Shown here in pieces: positions 1-12,562 of a DNA stretch of 64,000 nt (the stretch's first letter is position 1; every line of letters starts with the position of its first letter). The position numbers and the translations under genes were made by a program. This DNA comes from Campylorhamphus procurvoides (lineage: Eukaryota > Chordata > Aves > Passeriformes > Dendrocolaptidae): positions 424,385 to 488,384 of the forward strand of contig WBMV01009196.1 of NCBI GenBank assembly GCA_013396655.1, read 5' to 3'. The notes below the pieces were generated by a model. That model was not told where the DNA came from and searched no databases. It worked only from the letters and a program-made list of their open reading frames with translations.

Positions 1-3000
1 TTCTTTCAAACCTGATTTTCTGTTACTGAGCAGTTGTTGAATAAGTCTTTCTGCAAGAAGTCTTTCTTTTGGAGATTTAAACATCTTACAAACTTCACTG
101 AGCAGTGAAAAAATTACACAGAATCTGCTAAAAGCAAACCAGTTTTTGCTAATACAAATCGTAAAACTTGAATTAATTGCACTCTACTATTAGTTTTATA
201 ATTGAGAGCCTGAAGTATTAGATGGAACTCAGCTCAATCTTTATTTTACTGCTTTTGATTTACTTGTTTTGAAGAGAATCTTTTATAATAACTGTAATCA
301 AGCCATTATTTGACCTCATTAAACTACTGCTGGAATAATTGGCATTCAAAATGCTTACAGTGAACCAAAAGTATAAAAAAAATCACCTCAAGAGTTCATC
401 AGAAATAGGGCTTATTATTTTCAAGGGACACTTCTAGATAACAGTGCTTTTTTCTCCCCTTTTTTACCTAAACAAAAATTTTGCGAACACAGTGGAAAAA
501 GAGAAAGTCTTAAAGAACTTGTTATCCAGATGATATTTTCTGCTTGGTGTTACTGCAGGGTCTTGCATATTCCATTCAGACTCCAATACATACCCCGAGT
601 TCTCTTTACTCTACTTCAGGTTTCTTCACTCAGAAGTTACTGTTCTAGGCTCATTAGATCAGTGCAAGTATTGAACAAGGCATTGATAATGATGTATCAA
701 TTTCACTTTTAAAATCAGTATTGAGGCCTGGAGAACCATTGACTTTTCCTGTGTCACTGTTTGGATTATTTCACTTCCAGAAGATGCATTACGAAATGCA
801 CTATTGTGCTGGGATCTTGCACAAGCTGTGAAAGGAACATACTCCTTTGGATTTTAGACTAGATTATTTCATTCACTCAGCACTCAAGTACTTCATTGGT
901 AGCAGCAAATTGTTGGAATGGCAAAGTACATTTTCCACCCCATTTTTAAAGCAGACCTCTATTTTTATATGGTACCTTCTGTTTATGCTAGTACTTGTAC
1001 TTGACATACTATTTGTATTTACTGCTCAATTAGAGGATACTAGGAATGTTTATGGGCTTCAAAACAAGCATATTTAGTTCATGCTCTGCAGAACACCAAA
1101 ACACCTACTTAATGCTAAATAACATTACCTACATGACTACATTAAAAGCCTCATAAAACTTCAGTATGTCTATAACTGTCTTGTTGGATCAGCACCTTAA
1201 TTCAGCTTGGAATATGCATAACTACCCTGCATACCAGTCTGTAGTTGATAACTCGTAAATAAAATCAGATCCTCAAATGAAACCTGTTCAAATGGTTCAA
1301 CCTGTAAAATGGCAACAGTGAAATCAATTAAGCTACCTGATGAACACCATCTGAGAACTGAGTCCAGGAGTAATAGACAATAAAACTACAACCTTATAAC
1401 TCATAAGCAACTTATTCTAGAAAGTCACGCAAATAACAGTAACCATTGGTATATGCACATCTGGAAAGGAATAGGAAGGAAATAGCAAATCATCTGGAAA
1501 CTTTATTGTGGAAAGTGCTTACTAAGGAAAAATGAGTTTTACAGTAAGTTAAGCAAAAAAAATCTGTATGCAAAGAGACATGTGAGTAGGTAAGTAAATA
1601 GCCTATTTTGGGTTTAGATTTTCACAGCAGCAACTTCAAACAATTTGAATTTTAAGAAGTGTATTTTTTGATCTCATGGAAAAAGATGAAGTTTTCTGAC
1701 CCTAGCCTAGTAGCATATCTGAGCAGAGAGCTCCTTAGGATACCGACAGAAGTAGCCATGTATTTGTCATAGTGTGGTGGTCTCCCTTATGTTCATGGGA
1801 ATGAACTCTCTGCAAGGACTCTTCAAATCTGCCTGATTAATGATATAGACTTAATTCTAAAGCTGTGTAGTCCCACTCAAGCCAGTGATAAGGAAAAGTT
1901 TTAATTCTTATATTCGTATGCGTATTTAGTTCATTATTCCTTCATTGTGCTTTTGCACAATAGATTTTAATGGATTTTAAAATTGTATGTGTGCTACAAG
2001 TTGAAAGTATGTGCTGAAACACTTAAAGCAAGTTATGAAATGTGGTTATTCTTGCAACTTCTCAAGTTAAAACCCCTTTTCCTTCTTCTGCCCAGTCACA
2101 AAACTCATCAGCTTTATCAGGGCAATACCTCAAGACGTAGTCAGCTATGACAGGGAAAAATCTGGAGGGTTAAACATGGATGTCCAGCAGGATTTTAGGC
2201 ATTTTAAGATTTTGGCCTCCAGCTGCCCTTTCAGAAGATGGACCTCATCTAGGTCCTATACCATAACTTCTAGCAATGTGATATCTCAGAGAGTATCAGA
2301 AGCATGCACATGAATGCCTTGTTAGACAGGAGGAAAAAATTAATCTCAAAGCTCAAGACTTTTTTGTGAAACTGCTCTACAATTGATCATATAAAGTGTG
2401 ACCAACAAAAAGAAAACACCTCTGAGGAAATATTTGCAGGCTTCAAACTACTTAGGGGTTTTAAATTAAAATTAGTCCCTCAAACATCACTGGTAGTCAG
2501 TGAAGATTATATCTAATAAAGAAATGTGTCCCTCCTACACAAAACAGACTAAGAGACCTATAAAATCAATTGCATTTGGATAGTTGCAGACAGCTTTAAG
2601 CAAATACATAACTGAAACAAGAGATTGCATTGTAATGCAAAAACACAGCACATATAAAAGAAAGTATTAGTGCTCCTGCATATCCCAGCAATGCATCCAC
2701 CCAGCAGTTGAATGTGTCAGCCTGCTTTACTCTGATGTTGAATAAAGTTACATCTACATTAAAAGTAGGATCAGAAGAGTCTAGTCTTCTGAAATACAGC
2801 AGGATCATAACACTGTGTTCAAGTTCAGCAGTTGAAATTAATTTTTTTTTCTTTTGTATTTTTTTTCCCCTTTAAAAGTGCAAGACAAAACAAGATTAAC
2901 TGGAGTGGAATTTATTTGTCTCAGAATATTCAAATATACCATCAACATATGATACTGCTAAAAGTGGGTTAAAAGGGCTTCTGTCAAGAAAAGACAAGAG

Positions 3001-3211
3001 AGAGAAAAAAATGTTGGCCACTCAGATAACAATGAAAAACAAAATTGCAACTTCTAGGAATTCTAAAGTAGCAATATCTACAAGTTGTACAGAGGGGAAT
3101 ACACCTATGTTGACCTTAGTGAGCAGAACTGAATAATTCATCATCTATGTCTTTCACAGATGACTACCTTTTTTTGTCAGAAGATGTTTATACTTTTCAA
3201 ATAATTAATAG
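1..3211. other. Unique AT-rich non-coding sequence
   Basis: No gene, repeat family or RNA recognised. The small open frames here (up to 76 codons) have no splice-site context or coding character. Short T-rich runs occur near 2840-2875. Confidence 0.6.
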
Positions 3212-3242
3212 TATATATATATATATATATATAATATATATA
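3212..3242. repeat. (TA)n microsatellite
   Basis: About 31 bases of alternating T and A with one AAT interruption. A second run of ATATAT-type sequence follows around 3296-3306. Likely length-variable between individuals. Confidence 0.9.
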
Positions 3243-6200
3243 CTGCTTTTAATAGCAATATATTTAGATAACTAAAAGAAATATGGTATTTCAACTGTAT
3301 ATATATCAAAGGAACAGCAGCAATAATACTAAAATCAATAAATGTTTACCTTGGAATAGGAGGTAATACTTATAGCAATGGTAAACACAAAAACTGACAG
3401 TCAGGTAATATATATAAATGAAGGTTAATAGCAAGATAAGGGGCACAGCAAGACCTTTAAAACTGCTAATCAGCTCAAAGGTTATATAGTCTAATACACC
3501 CATTTTTAAGACACAGTATAGCTGTATTACAGGAGCATAAAATAAAAAAACCCCAGAAAATAGTGACTTAAATATAAAATATTATGTTATGGAACTAATG
3601 CCTAAATTTAAATTAGTAGTAAAATGAAACTTCTTCCAGAACTTGCTGTGTGTCGTAGTTGCACTGGGTTTTTTTTTTTTTTAGAGCAAGCCACAACACT
3701 GCAAGAAGATAAGTGGAGCAGTTTCATGGGAGAAAGTACAACTAACAGCTAAAATCATTCAGGATTAAAATCATTCCGGAACAGTGAAATGAGAGAAATA
3801 CCTCCAGAGGAAAATTATTTTCCAAGTATCTTAAACACCTATCTTTATTCATCTTTAAAGTGATAAATTGTCATCTAGAGGTGTCTATCTCACTGCTGAC
3901 TTTACAGAGAGTCTAGCATAGCCAGAATGCTTCTCTGGGGATGGCCAAACAGAAGAGGAAGTTCCAGTACAGAGACTCACTCTGGTACCTTCAGATGTGT
4001 AAAACTAGTCATAAGATTCAATCCAGCCTTCACTCAGTTATCTTAATTCATGAAAACACAATGCTACTATTTCTATTATGCTGTTCCAGCTTGACTCTGG
4101 TAGCCTAACACATTAATACCTTAAAAAAAATTAACTTAGTTCACAGAACTGTCATTAGTTTTATTTTTTCTTGTAGAGTAATTAGGTATGAGGCAAATTG
4201 AAAAGACATATTTCCCTCTGCACTCAAACATTTATTGTCTCTAAATTACTTTTCGAGGTACCTATGTAAAGCTACAGTTTTTTGTAAATTTTTCTCATTT
4301 TGAAGTGTTTTGAATTTTCAGGATTCTCTGATGCTAACTAGCTGAAACATTAGGATAGCTCAGCAATGTTGCCTGCACAGTCTAAAGATGTTTGGATGCA
4401 TTTACACTGAATATACACAGAAACAACTATTCTAAGTAATTTAAAGTAGAATGAAAATTAGTTTAACAATTTGTTATGAAGAAATCTCTCACAGAAAGGG
4501 ATCTATTTTGATATGGCAAGGGGTATAGTTATATACATATAGTTGTAATATTTGTCATATATATTTATGAGACAATAATTTGCAAGAGTTATTTAGGCTG
4601 AAAAAGTAGAGAGAGAACTTTAATGTATTTCAGTAGTAAGATGCATTCATCCTATTACTGGAATGTATCAGCATCCTTTCAACAGTGGCATACAGTTATT
4701 GAATAGGAGAATACTATGAAATGAAGGACCACTGGAGGCTCAGCTCTTTCAATTCACTGTCAAAAAGATCATAAAATCAACTATAATGTATATTTTATTT
4801 TTCAACTTTACAAACCCAAATGAAGATGAAGAAAGGTATCCACATAAAAATCACCATGCACTGATCTATTAGTAGTAGGTAGCATAAAGGAATATACATA
4901 TTCATTAAAGTTCAGCTCTATGGATGCACATAAAAACATGCAAAACCAAGATAAGCTGTTGTGAAATGTCAGTAGCATTCTCATATGTGTGGACATCAAA
5001 CTCTACTTAAAAGGCTAACTATTAACCACATGTGGACAAACATTAGTGAGTTAAATGGGTCACTGTTCTGAGTACTACTGAGTACTTATTGAACTTATGA
5101 GCTTCCAAAATGATGCTTGGAAAAGCTGACAGGAATATGACAAACAGTAAACATTTTTGACTCTTTCCTGTAGATTATTACATTAACATAAAAATTAATA
5201 CCACACCTTAGGAAGCTCAGTCCATATCATTAATCACTGTAGATACTGTTGGATGTTTGGCTGTCCTATGAAAATTCAGGAGAGCAAGAATACTTCATGC
5301 CACACTCTATTTGCCCAAACTCCATTAAGGCCACAAAACTACTTCCCATGTGTTGTGACACCAAAGTTTTTAAGGAGTCCATCCCCAACAGGGAACTTCT
5401 TTCCTTCTAGCACTCCTGATTCCTTACATTTGTGTGAGTAGCCATACAACAGTGAGAGCATCTAGAAACTGCTAATGCAGTTAAGGTAATTTTGACAGTT
5501 CCTACTATGATCTTAAAGTTTCTAAGACTCTTAAACAATGACTCAAAAAAGCAGAAACTGCTTTTCCTCAGCCTCTAGAATCATCTGATAAAATAGTGAA
5601 AGGCTTGGAATTGATGATCCTTCTCATCAGGGGAAGCCCTACAGGTATCGCCTGCTAATGTTGTTTATGCATGCTTCTAGCTAGCATTTTATTGGAATAA
5701 TTAGCAAGCAAAAATACTCTTACAGGACAGACTTTCTTTACAGTATTTCTGCTTAATAGACATCCATTATTAATCTGAATAGATAAAACTTGCTCCCATT
5801 CGGTATTGCTAGGCAACATTTCTGGTGACACCACTCATGAGCACACAGGCACTGCCCTCTGGAAGTGCTTCACAATAAAAGCAGATTTTTGTTGGTGCAC
5901 ACTTCCAGCTATTGCTACACCTCCACAGGTTATCAGAGATAACAGGAGCCCATGAAGAAACTAGCTTGCAAATTCAGTCAGCATTCAGATGAGATTAGCC
6001 TCCTCTCCTTTGTCTTTACAAAGTATATCTCTCATTTCAGAATGCTCCTGAGTGTTCAAAGAACAACAATAATTTAAAAGAAAAGTACCAGAAAGCATGC
6101 ATCGTATCTCAGCCATCCTCAGAAAATATGAGTCAGGGTGTGTCAGCAATCAGACATATTTTTCTGTAATGCAGATAAATGTCTGACATATTCCTGTCAC

Positions 6201-6450
6201 TCCTGACTCTCTGTCAATGTTACTGGACTCTGTTTAGCTGCTGTGATTCTGTTTCCTGCTCTGTGCAAGCCGGTGTGGAAAACCACAGATCCTGCTGCTG
6301 CTTTAGGCTGACCTACATTCCCCAAAAGATTAGGCAGCCCAAAATACAGTCTTTAACTTTCTGGGACATGTCTGAACAACAGTAAGCTTCATGAAGAGGA
6401 AAACACATTAACACAAGCTTCAATTCACATCAATCTTCTCTCCTGGCAGA
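3243..6450. other. Unique AT-rich non-coding sequence
   Basis: Nothing recognised except a T14 run at 3669-3682. The open frames at 4808-4999 (minus) and 5253-5441 (plus) look random: no acceptor or donor context and no recognisable protein character. Confidence 0.55.
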
Positions 6451-6491
6451 GTCTCTGAAGTAGAGACATACTGCTACTGAAGTAGCAGTAT
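6451..6491. repeat. Two adjacent hairpins sharing CTGAAGTAG
   Basis: First inverted repeat: GTCTCT at 6451-6456 pairs with AGAGAC at 6462-6467 across a 5-base loop. Second: TACTGCTACT at 6469-6478 pairs perfectly with AGTAGCAGTA at 6481-6490 across a 2-base loop. Both centres contain CTGAAGTAG, so one may derive from the other by local duplication and template switching. No function is implied. Confidence 0.7.
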
Positions 6492-7184
6492 CACTGAGGG
6501 GCACAGGTACTGCTTTCAGATCTTCTACTAAGTGGTGTTTGACTAGTGATCACTTGCCTTTTAACAGCTTTAGAAAACAACAGCAAAGCAATCCTGTCAA
6601 TGCTGTTTTATTTACCCCCAAAAGAGAGTATGTGGCCTGTTGAGAAAAAAACCCCAAAAACAAACCAAACAGAAATCCTAATTAGATAATGATCAAAGTC
6701 TAGAGGACACATCAGCTCTTTCATGCAACATAAACGCTGGGAAACAAAAGATTCTTGCAAATTTCTTCTTACTTCAATGCACCAAATATTGCAGTCATGT
6801 ACGTAATGTTCCCTATCAATGCAACTAAAGAAGAAATTCAGGCTAAAAGTTGGATGGGGACTCCCTGAACTTCATTTGTGGAAATAAACTGTGTCCTTCC
6901 TAGAGAGTACTTACCGAGAGTAAGGGCTGGGAATTCAGCTCCAGATTCAGTGTATACAGTGCAGGTCTTCATATGTACTAGGTGTCTAAGGTCCTTGACT
7001 GGTCATGAAGATCTAGTCAATCTACAGGGAAGATACTACACTACCTAAGTCCACTGAACTCCACTTCAAGTAAACACCTGCATTGAGCCAACGAAGCAGA
7101 CCTTCATTAATATTGCAACCATATTTTACACACATCATTTTTAAAATAAGTACTTTTTCAAACAAAAATGCTTTACTTTTGCAG
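6492..7184. other. Unique non-coding sequence
   Basis: Nothing recognised. Its last bases form a pyrimidine stretch and CAG that could serve as an acceptor for the exon candidate that follows. Confidence 0.5.
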
Positions 7185-7301
7185 TTTTTAGGAGCTGTGG
7201 TGATGAGATGCAGACACAGTGATAAAGGAAAGGAAAAAGAAGAGGAACTGTTTCCACATGATATTTTGCAAAAGATTTCTGATCTGTACAAGCTAAAGTG
7301 A
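7185..7301 (+). CDS. Candidate terminal coding exon (unidentified)
   Basis: A pyrimidine-rich stretch ending CTTTACTTTTGCAG (7171-7184) looks like a splice acceptor. It is followed in phase 0 by 38 open codons and a TGA at 7299-7301. The peptide is charged and lysine/glutamate-rich, starts FLGAVVMRCRHSDKG and ends ISDLYKLK, which is less random-looking than other small frames in the window. I do not recognise the family. No canonical AATAAA lies close downstream; only weak variants are seen (TATAAA near 7365, AATATA near 7500). No upstream partner exon was found. It could be a chance open frame after a chance acceptor. Confidence 0.25.
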   Translation, partial: FLGAVVMRCRHSDKGKEKEEELFPHDILQKISDLYKLK

Positions 7302-10300
7302 ACCAAGTGCAACATGTGCTATAAGGAGAATATTCCAGTATGTGTGACTTTTCCAAGTCTATTGTATAAAAAATTGTGACTAAAAGCAGAAAAAGATTAC
7401 ATTAATACAATTCACAATAATACTCTCTGCTCCTACTTAAATTCTTAAGTTTGCAGAAGATTCTCTTCTCAATATCTTTGTATTATATCTGTGCAGAAAT
7501 ATAAATGAAAGTGACAGCAAAAGTGGAGCGTGTCATAGAAACACTACATAGGTGACTGGCAACAGAGATGGGAATGTTGGAACTCTGTGACAGCTGCCCC
7601 ACTTGAAAGTGGCTCTCCCTGCTTCTTCATGAGCACCTCCAACAGCAAGACCCAAACAGGCAGCCAAGCCAAGTACAATATCAGGTCCTAATCAGTGGCA
7701 AAGCCTGTAACAGGGTGCTACCAACAAAACTAGGCTGAGGTGTAAATACCCATGAATGCTATTCATTTTTGCTTCAGTGGTGTCAGGTATTAATCCTACT
7801 TATTTCTGACCCAGTTTTATGCTATTCACTTGATTTATGAATCCCAGTCTTAGCACTCTGTTGCTTCAGCACAAAACAATCTGAAGTGAAGGAGGAACTG
7901 CGTGGAGAAATTCCCAAATATTACACAGCTGCCAAAAGAGGTGCAGTTATAAGGGCTTATAGAGTAGAAAAGGACAGGGAGAGATTGTGTAAATAAAACG
8001 CCAGTGGTCCTAGGTAATCCTGCAATGCTTTAGTGACTTCTCAAGATGATTTGACCATTACTATCTGAGCAGGTTTTTCTCTGTTATGAATCAAATAAGC
8101 AGTCTCCTACATAATATTTTTTTTACAGACACAAGGAAGGTTCGTCACAATTAAAAAAAAAAAAATCAGTTCATATAGTTTACCTAATCAAAAGTAAAAT
8201 AAACCACCAGTAAACTATACATTTAAAATTCAGTAAAAGTAATACATGTAAATCATAGTATTGAATGCTTAGAAAAATTTAATAAACACACTTTTCTAAA
8301 CACCTTGCTGCAATGAACCCCAAGACCCATAGATACCCCACACCTACGCTTACAGAGTTACATGCCATCCCCACAAAATTACCCATACCATTGTATGTTA
8401 CCCACACATTCCCATTTCTGGGGCCATGATGTCCCATACTTGCACACCTCTCCTGTGCAAGATGTGGGTTGCTCTTTGCTAAAATGTGCAAGCAGACAAT
8501 GCAAAAGATCATGCAATACAGGTGTTTCAGTAAAGGCCCATCAGGATTTAGAAAAGGTGCTTACAGTAGGAGGCCTGGTAAATTTGTTAGCAAAGATTGC
8601 ATTTGAACAGGCCCCGGAGTTGCAATGGTGGGGTAGAATACAGCAAAAAGTACTTCTAATTTGCTAAAGGTATTTTCCTCAGGACAAGTCAAACTCTTAC
8701 TGTTATTGAGGAAGTTACTTAAACACTTCTTTAAAAATCAAGATGCTTCATAGAAAGATTTCTTTAGGCAAAGCACATTTCTCTCTATGAAGCTCACTTT
8801 TTTATTTGATGTTCTACTAATTTCAGAAAAGAAAAAAGGGTGGCTGGCATTTTTCATGCCTCTCTTCTACTGTTACAGTCTGTTGTACACTATTGTGTTT
8901 TTCATCCTGAAAACAGCTAATTAAGTTCTGCAGTATAGTATGATGATTGGAGCAGCTGTATTGTGACAAGATTTTTTGTTTGTTGCCCAGGATTCATTTT
9001 TAAATTGGCTGAGCCTAGAAGGGCTTGCTTTCTACTCCTGCTGTGAAAACGTGTGTAAGAATCAAGTGAAGAAAACAGAATACAATATCACCTGGTCATT
9101 ACTTTACTGACGCATTCTCCAATAACCTTATAAAATCCTATTTCTGTGCAAACATCATTTTGTTATCACATAGGTCCAGTATAAAAACAGTAGTCAAAGT
9201 TTCAGAAAAAAGAGAAGGTGACACAGACTTATGAAGATGGTGAATTTTAATAACATCTCAGTTTACACTGTAGAACTTATTAAACTTACACAAAACCTGG
9301 AAATAATTACTTTTCTGGGACCATTTACAGTAATTTGGACATTCTTGAGATTTTATTTTTATAAAGGAATAAAATTGTGACATTTTCATTTTAGCTTACA
9401 ACGTGTCACTTCCTAGAAAGCATTCCCAAAGATGTATCTAAGCAAGTGGGAAAATATGAGAGTACAAATGTACAATGAGCAGTATATAAAACAGCTGCAT
9501 AAAGTTCAGGTTTCTCTAAGGAATATATGAACTTTCACAGCAAATTAGCATCCATGTGCACACACATCAAGACAAGGAAAGGTCCAGAAGAATAATTTTG
9601 ATTTCAAATGTGTCTACTTTATGGTTCTCTCTTCCTGTATTTCAGTACCAAACTGAATATATTATATACAAGTTGTTCATGGAATGGACCAATGCAAATA
9701 TTATCTGTGGTGCATCTGGTTTGGTATTTACAACAGGAGGAGGATTGGTTGACTATAAAATAAACCTAAAGTGTATCTCTTCATAATTACAAATGTTTAA
9801 GCCTTAAGAACAACAGCGAAATGTCGGTCAGAAAATATACAGGTCCTGTTCAGGATGAGACAACTCCCTGTTGCCCCATGATGCTGTGGCTACAGAGCTC
9901 TGCTTGTTTCTCTGGTAGGTTCCTCATCTGTAAATATCATGTGTGTCTGGCCAGGTCTCAGGTCTCCAATCTCGCTTTGTAGATGTCAAGAATCATTCTG
10001 GAAACCAGAAAATTAATCACTTTTTTTTTTTCCTACAAGCAAACCAATAACAAAATTCGCTGAAAGACTTCTTTCCATTTCATTGATCCAGTTCACAATT
10101 GGGATTAAATTATACTGCCTATATGTTCACTAATATGAAGAATAAGGTGTTAACTGAAGATGTTTTCTTATCTTTCCAAAGGAGAAAATTATAGGATGGA
10201 ACAAGGAGAACAGGAAAGGGGGAAGAGAAAATAAAGCATACTAGCTAAATATAGATTTTTTTATACACCTACAGCGAATGTCAACAGCTTATGTCAACCT

Positions 10301-12539
10301 TCTGGTTGAAGAACTGCAATTTTTCAAGATATCAGATTACCTCAGTAATTATTTGCTCTCTTAGAACTGATAGTTGATGATCTTTCAATGTCATGATGCA
10401 GGCATAATCATATATACATGATCACATGGTGTTCTGAAACTGGGCATGAGACAAAATTTAATATTGCAAAATAAAACCAAAATACAGAGATTTCAAAATC
10501 TGTATTGACATCCACAATTATTTAATTCTGGAGTTCTGGCATCAAAGTATAAAGAATCATCAATTTAATTATTTCTTGTTTCCTGAAAACATGCACACAG
10601 GTGAATCATGTGGCTTTACAATATTCACTGGTCTCCCAACATTTTTGTCTAATACTTTCCAAAGCAGCTGCAAGCACAAGCCAGGATTCACAAGATGAAT
10701 GCTAAAGCACCCAGTAAAAACCATCCAGTAGAGACAGAACTTGTTCTCTGTTGGTACTGGGAGCTTTTTCCTTCTTTCTCAAAAGAGGAGCCATAGAGCA
10801 AATTTAATGAGCTGCCAAGGCATTTACCCCATGCCCTAGGTGCAGCATTCATACATGCATTCTCAGAGCTTGGGGGAGTAGCTGTGGAACTGAAGGGTGG
10901 CCACCTTGCCACTGTATTCTGACTGTCAGAGTTTGTTGTGGGACTGAGTAGCCAGTTTTATCTTTTAATTATGTTTTTCTTGGTTACATATTCCAGTCAG
11001 CTTTTTTCCAAGCTTCAGAATTAAATGAGTTATATATCTACCCTTTGTTGCTCTGCACTCATCCTAATGCTATACAGCCCCTACTGCTTCACAGGATTAT
11101 AAATATTGCAATCTGAAGAGTTGCGTGTTAAAAAGAAAACAACAAATGGTTAAGAGTCTAAAGTTCATCAACGGATTTCCAAAAACCTACTCAGTAAGTG
11201 AGAAGAAAGGTAAAAGATTTAAAATCACCATAAAAAGAAAAAAAACCCACCCGCNTAAAACAAAACAGTGGTGATTTGTGATGTATATGTATAAATCTTA
11301 TGCATTTAAGGAGTTGGGTGTTGGCAGAAAACATATATTCATGAGTATTTAGTATGACTTCTCTTTCTATTCTGAAGATTCCTTGAAATAATATTAATAA
11401 CAGTTCAGTGATGATAAAGTTGATGATGGTAAAAAATTTTACACTATGTCACAATCAATGTAAAGCCACACTCAAGAAGCTCACTACTAGAGAATAAATC
11501 TGCTTGTAGAAGACAGAAAAAGAGGCACTGTAGGAAAATCCAGTAAGAAAAAGATAATTAATTTCATGAAACTGGCAGTGAAAATCTGCCTCTTGTGTCT
11601 TTATTTTCCTATAATACATGGTAATACCTTAGCTTCACCTAAAATATGCACATGGTTGTCAATACAGAGAAACAAAGCAACAACAAGGTAAGCAACAGCC
11701 ACAGGGTTAGGATATGTTCTTACAGAGCAAAGAAACCCTGTCTTGCTATGTTCTGAGCAGGCAATAAAGACTTGGAGTGGCATAAAGTGTTCTTTGCTTT
11801 TCATTTTGTTATACTTTGCATTTTTTGCTGTCTTCTGGAAAAACTCTCAAATATTATGAAAAGAGGGAGTGAAAAATAAATAAAGATCAAAAGGAAATCT
11901 GAAATAGGCTGTGGGCATGGCATTTCTGTTCTGAGAAGGAAAATATAAAACAATAATAAAAAATAATCATTGCACCCTATGGAAATTTCAGGTCCAATTT
12001 TCAGATGAAAGAGGTCTACAGGTAGGCATCCAAACAAAATAAATATTTTAAAGTTCACTAAGTGTGCTGAATGAGTTCATATTACTAGATTGTTTTCATG
12101 CCTATTTTCAGGTTATTTTGCCACTGTTTGAAGTATGATCTTTTGACCCTATCCCCATAAGAAGTGTGTTTTGCTAGCATAACTATAATGCACTAGGTAG
12201 TAGTGCACATTCTGTAAACACATTCCCTGGGCCCTATAATAAATGTAGTAAGGTGGCTTCACATGGTTCTAGGTCAAGCAATCAGTAAACACATAAATAA
12301 ATGAAAATCAAGATGTTTTCTAGAAAAAGTTTGTGAGGAAGGAATGTGTTTTTAAGTTCCTTACCTCTGGGCTCTGACTGACATTTTATAGCTCTTTACA
12401 TTACAAAGGCTATAGAAAAAACTCATAAGGTTTCCTTGTTTCCTTGGAAAAGAGGGGAATATTGTACCTGCAAGAAATAGCTATGCTTAAAGATACCTAC
12501 CATTGAAAAGTATGTAATAAAACATACAAAATATATCTC
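7302..12539. other. Unique AT-rich non-coding sequence
   Basis: Contains an A13 run (8153-8165), a T11 run (10021-10031) and one undetermined base (N at 11255). A 101-codon plus-strand frame at 8362-8667 is unusually long for this composition. Its second half has even codon-like content, but it overlaps an opposite-strand frame and I cannot assign it. Nothing else recognised. Confidence 0.5.
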
Positions 12540-12562
12540 ATATATATAGTATATATATATAC
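12540..12562. repeat. (TA)n microsatellite
   Basis: Imperfect TA dinucleotide run of about 23 bases with one G interruption. Confidence 0.85.

Noticed and set aside
8362..8667. 101-codon plus-strand frame, considered as a retroelement fragment
   Set aside because: The C-terminal half looked protein-like, but I could not match any gag, pol or LINE motif. No flanking LTR, tail or splice site is visible.
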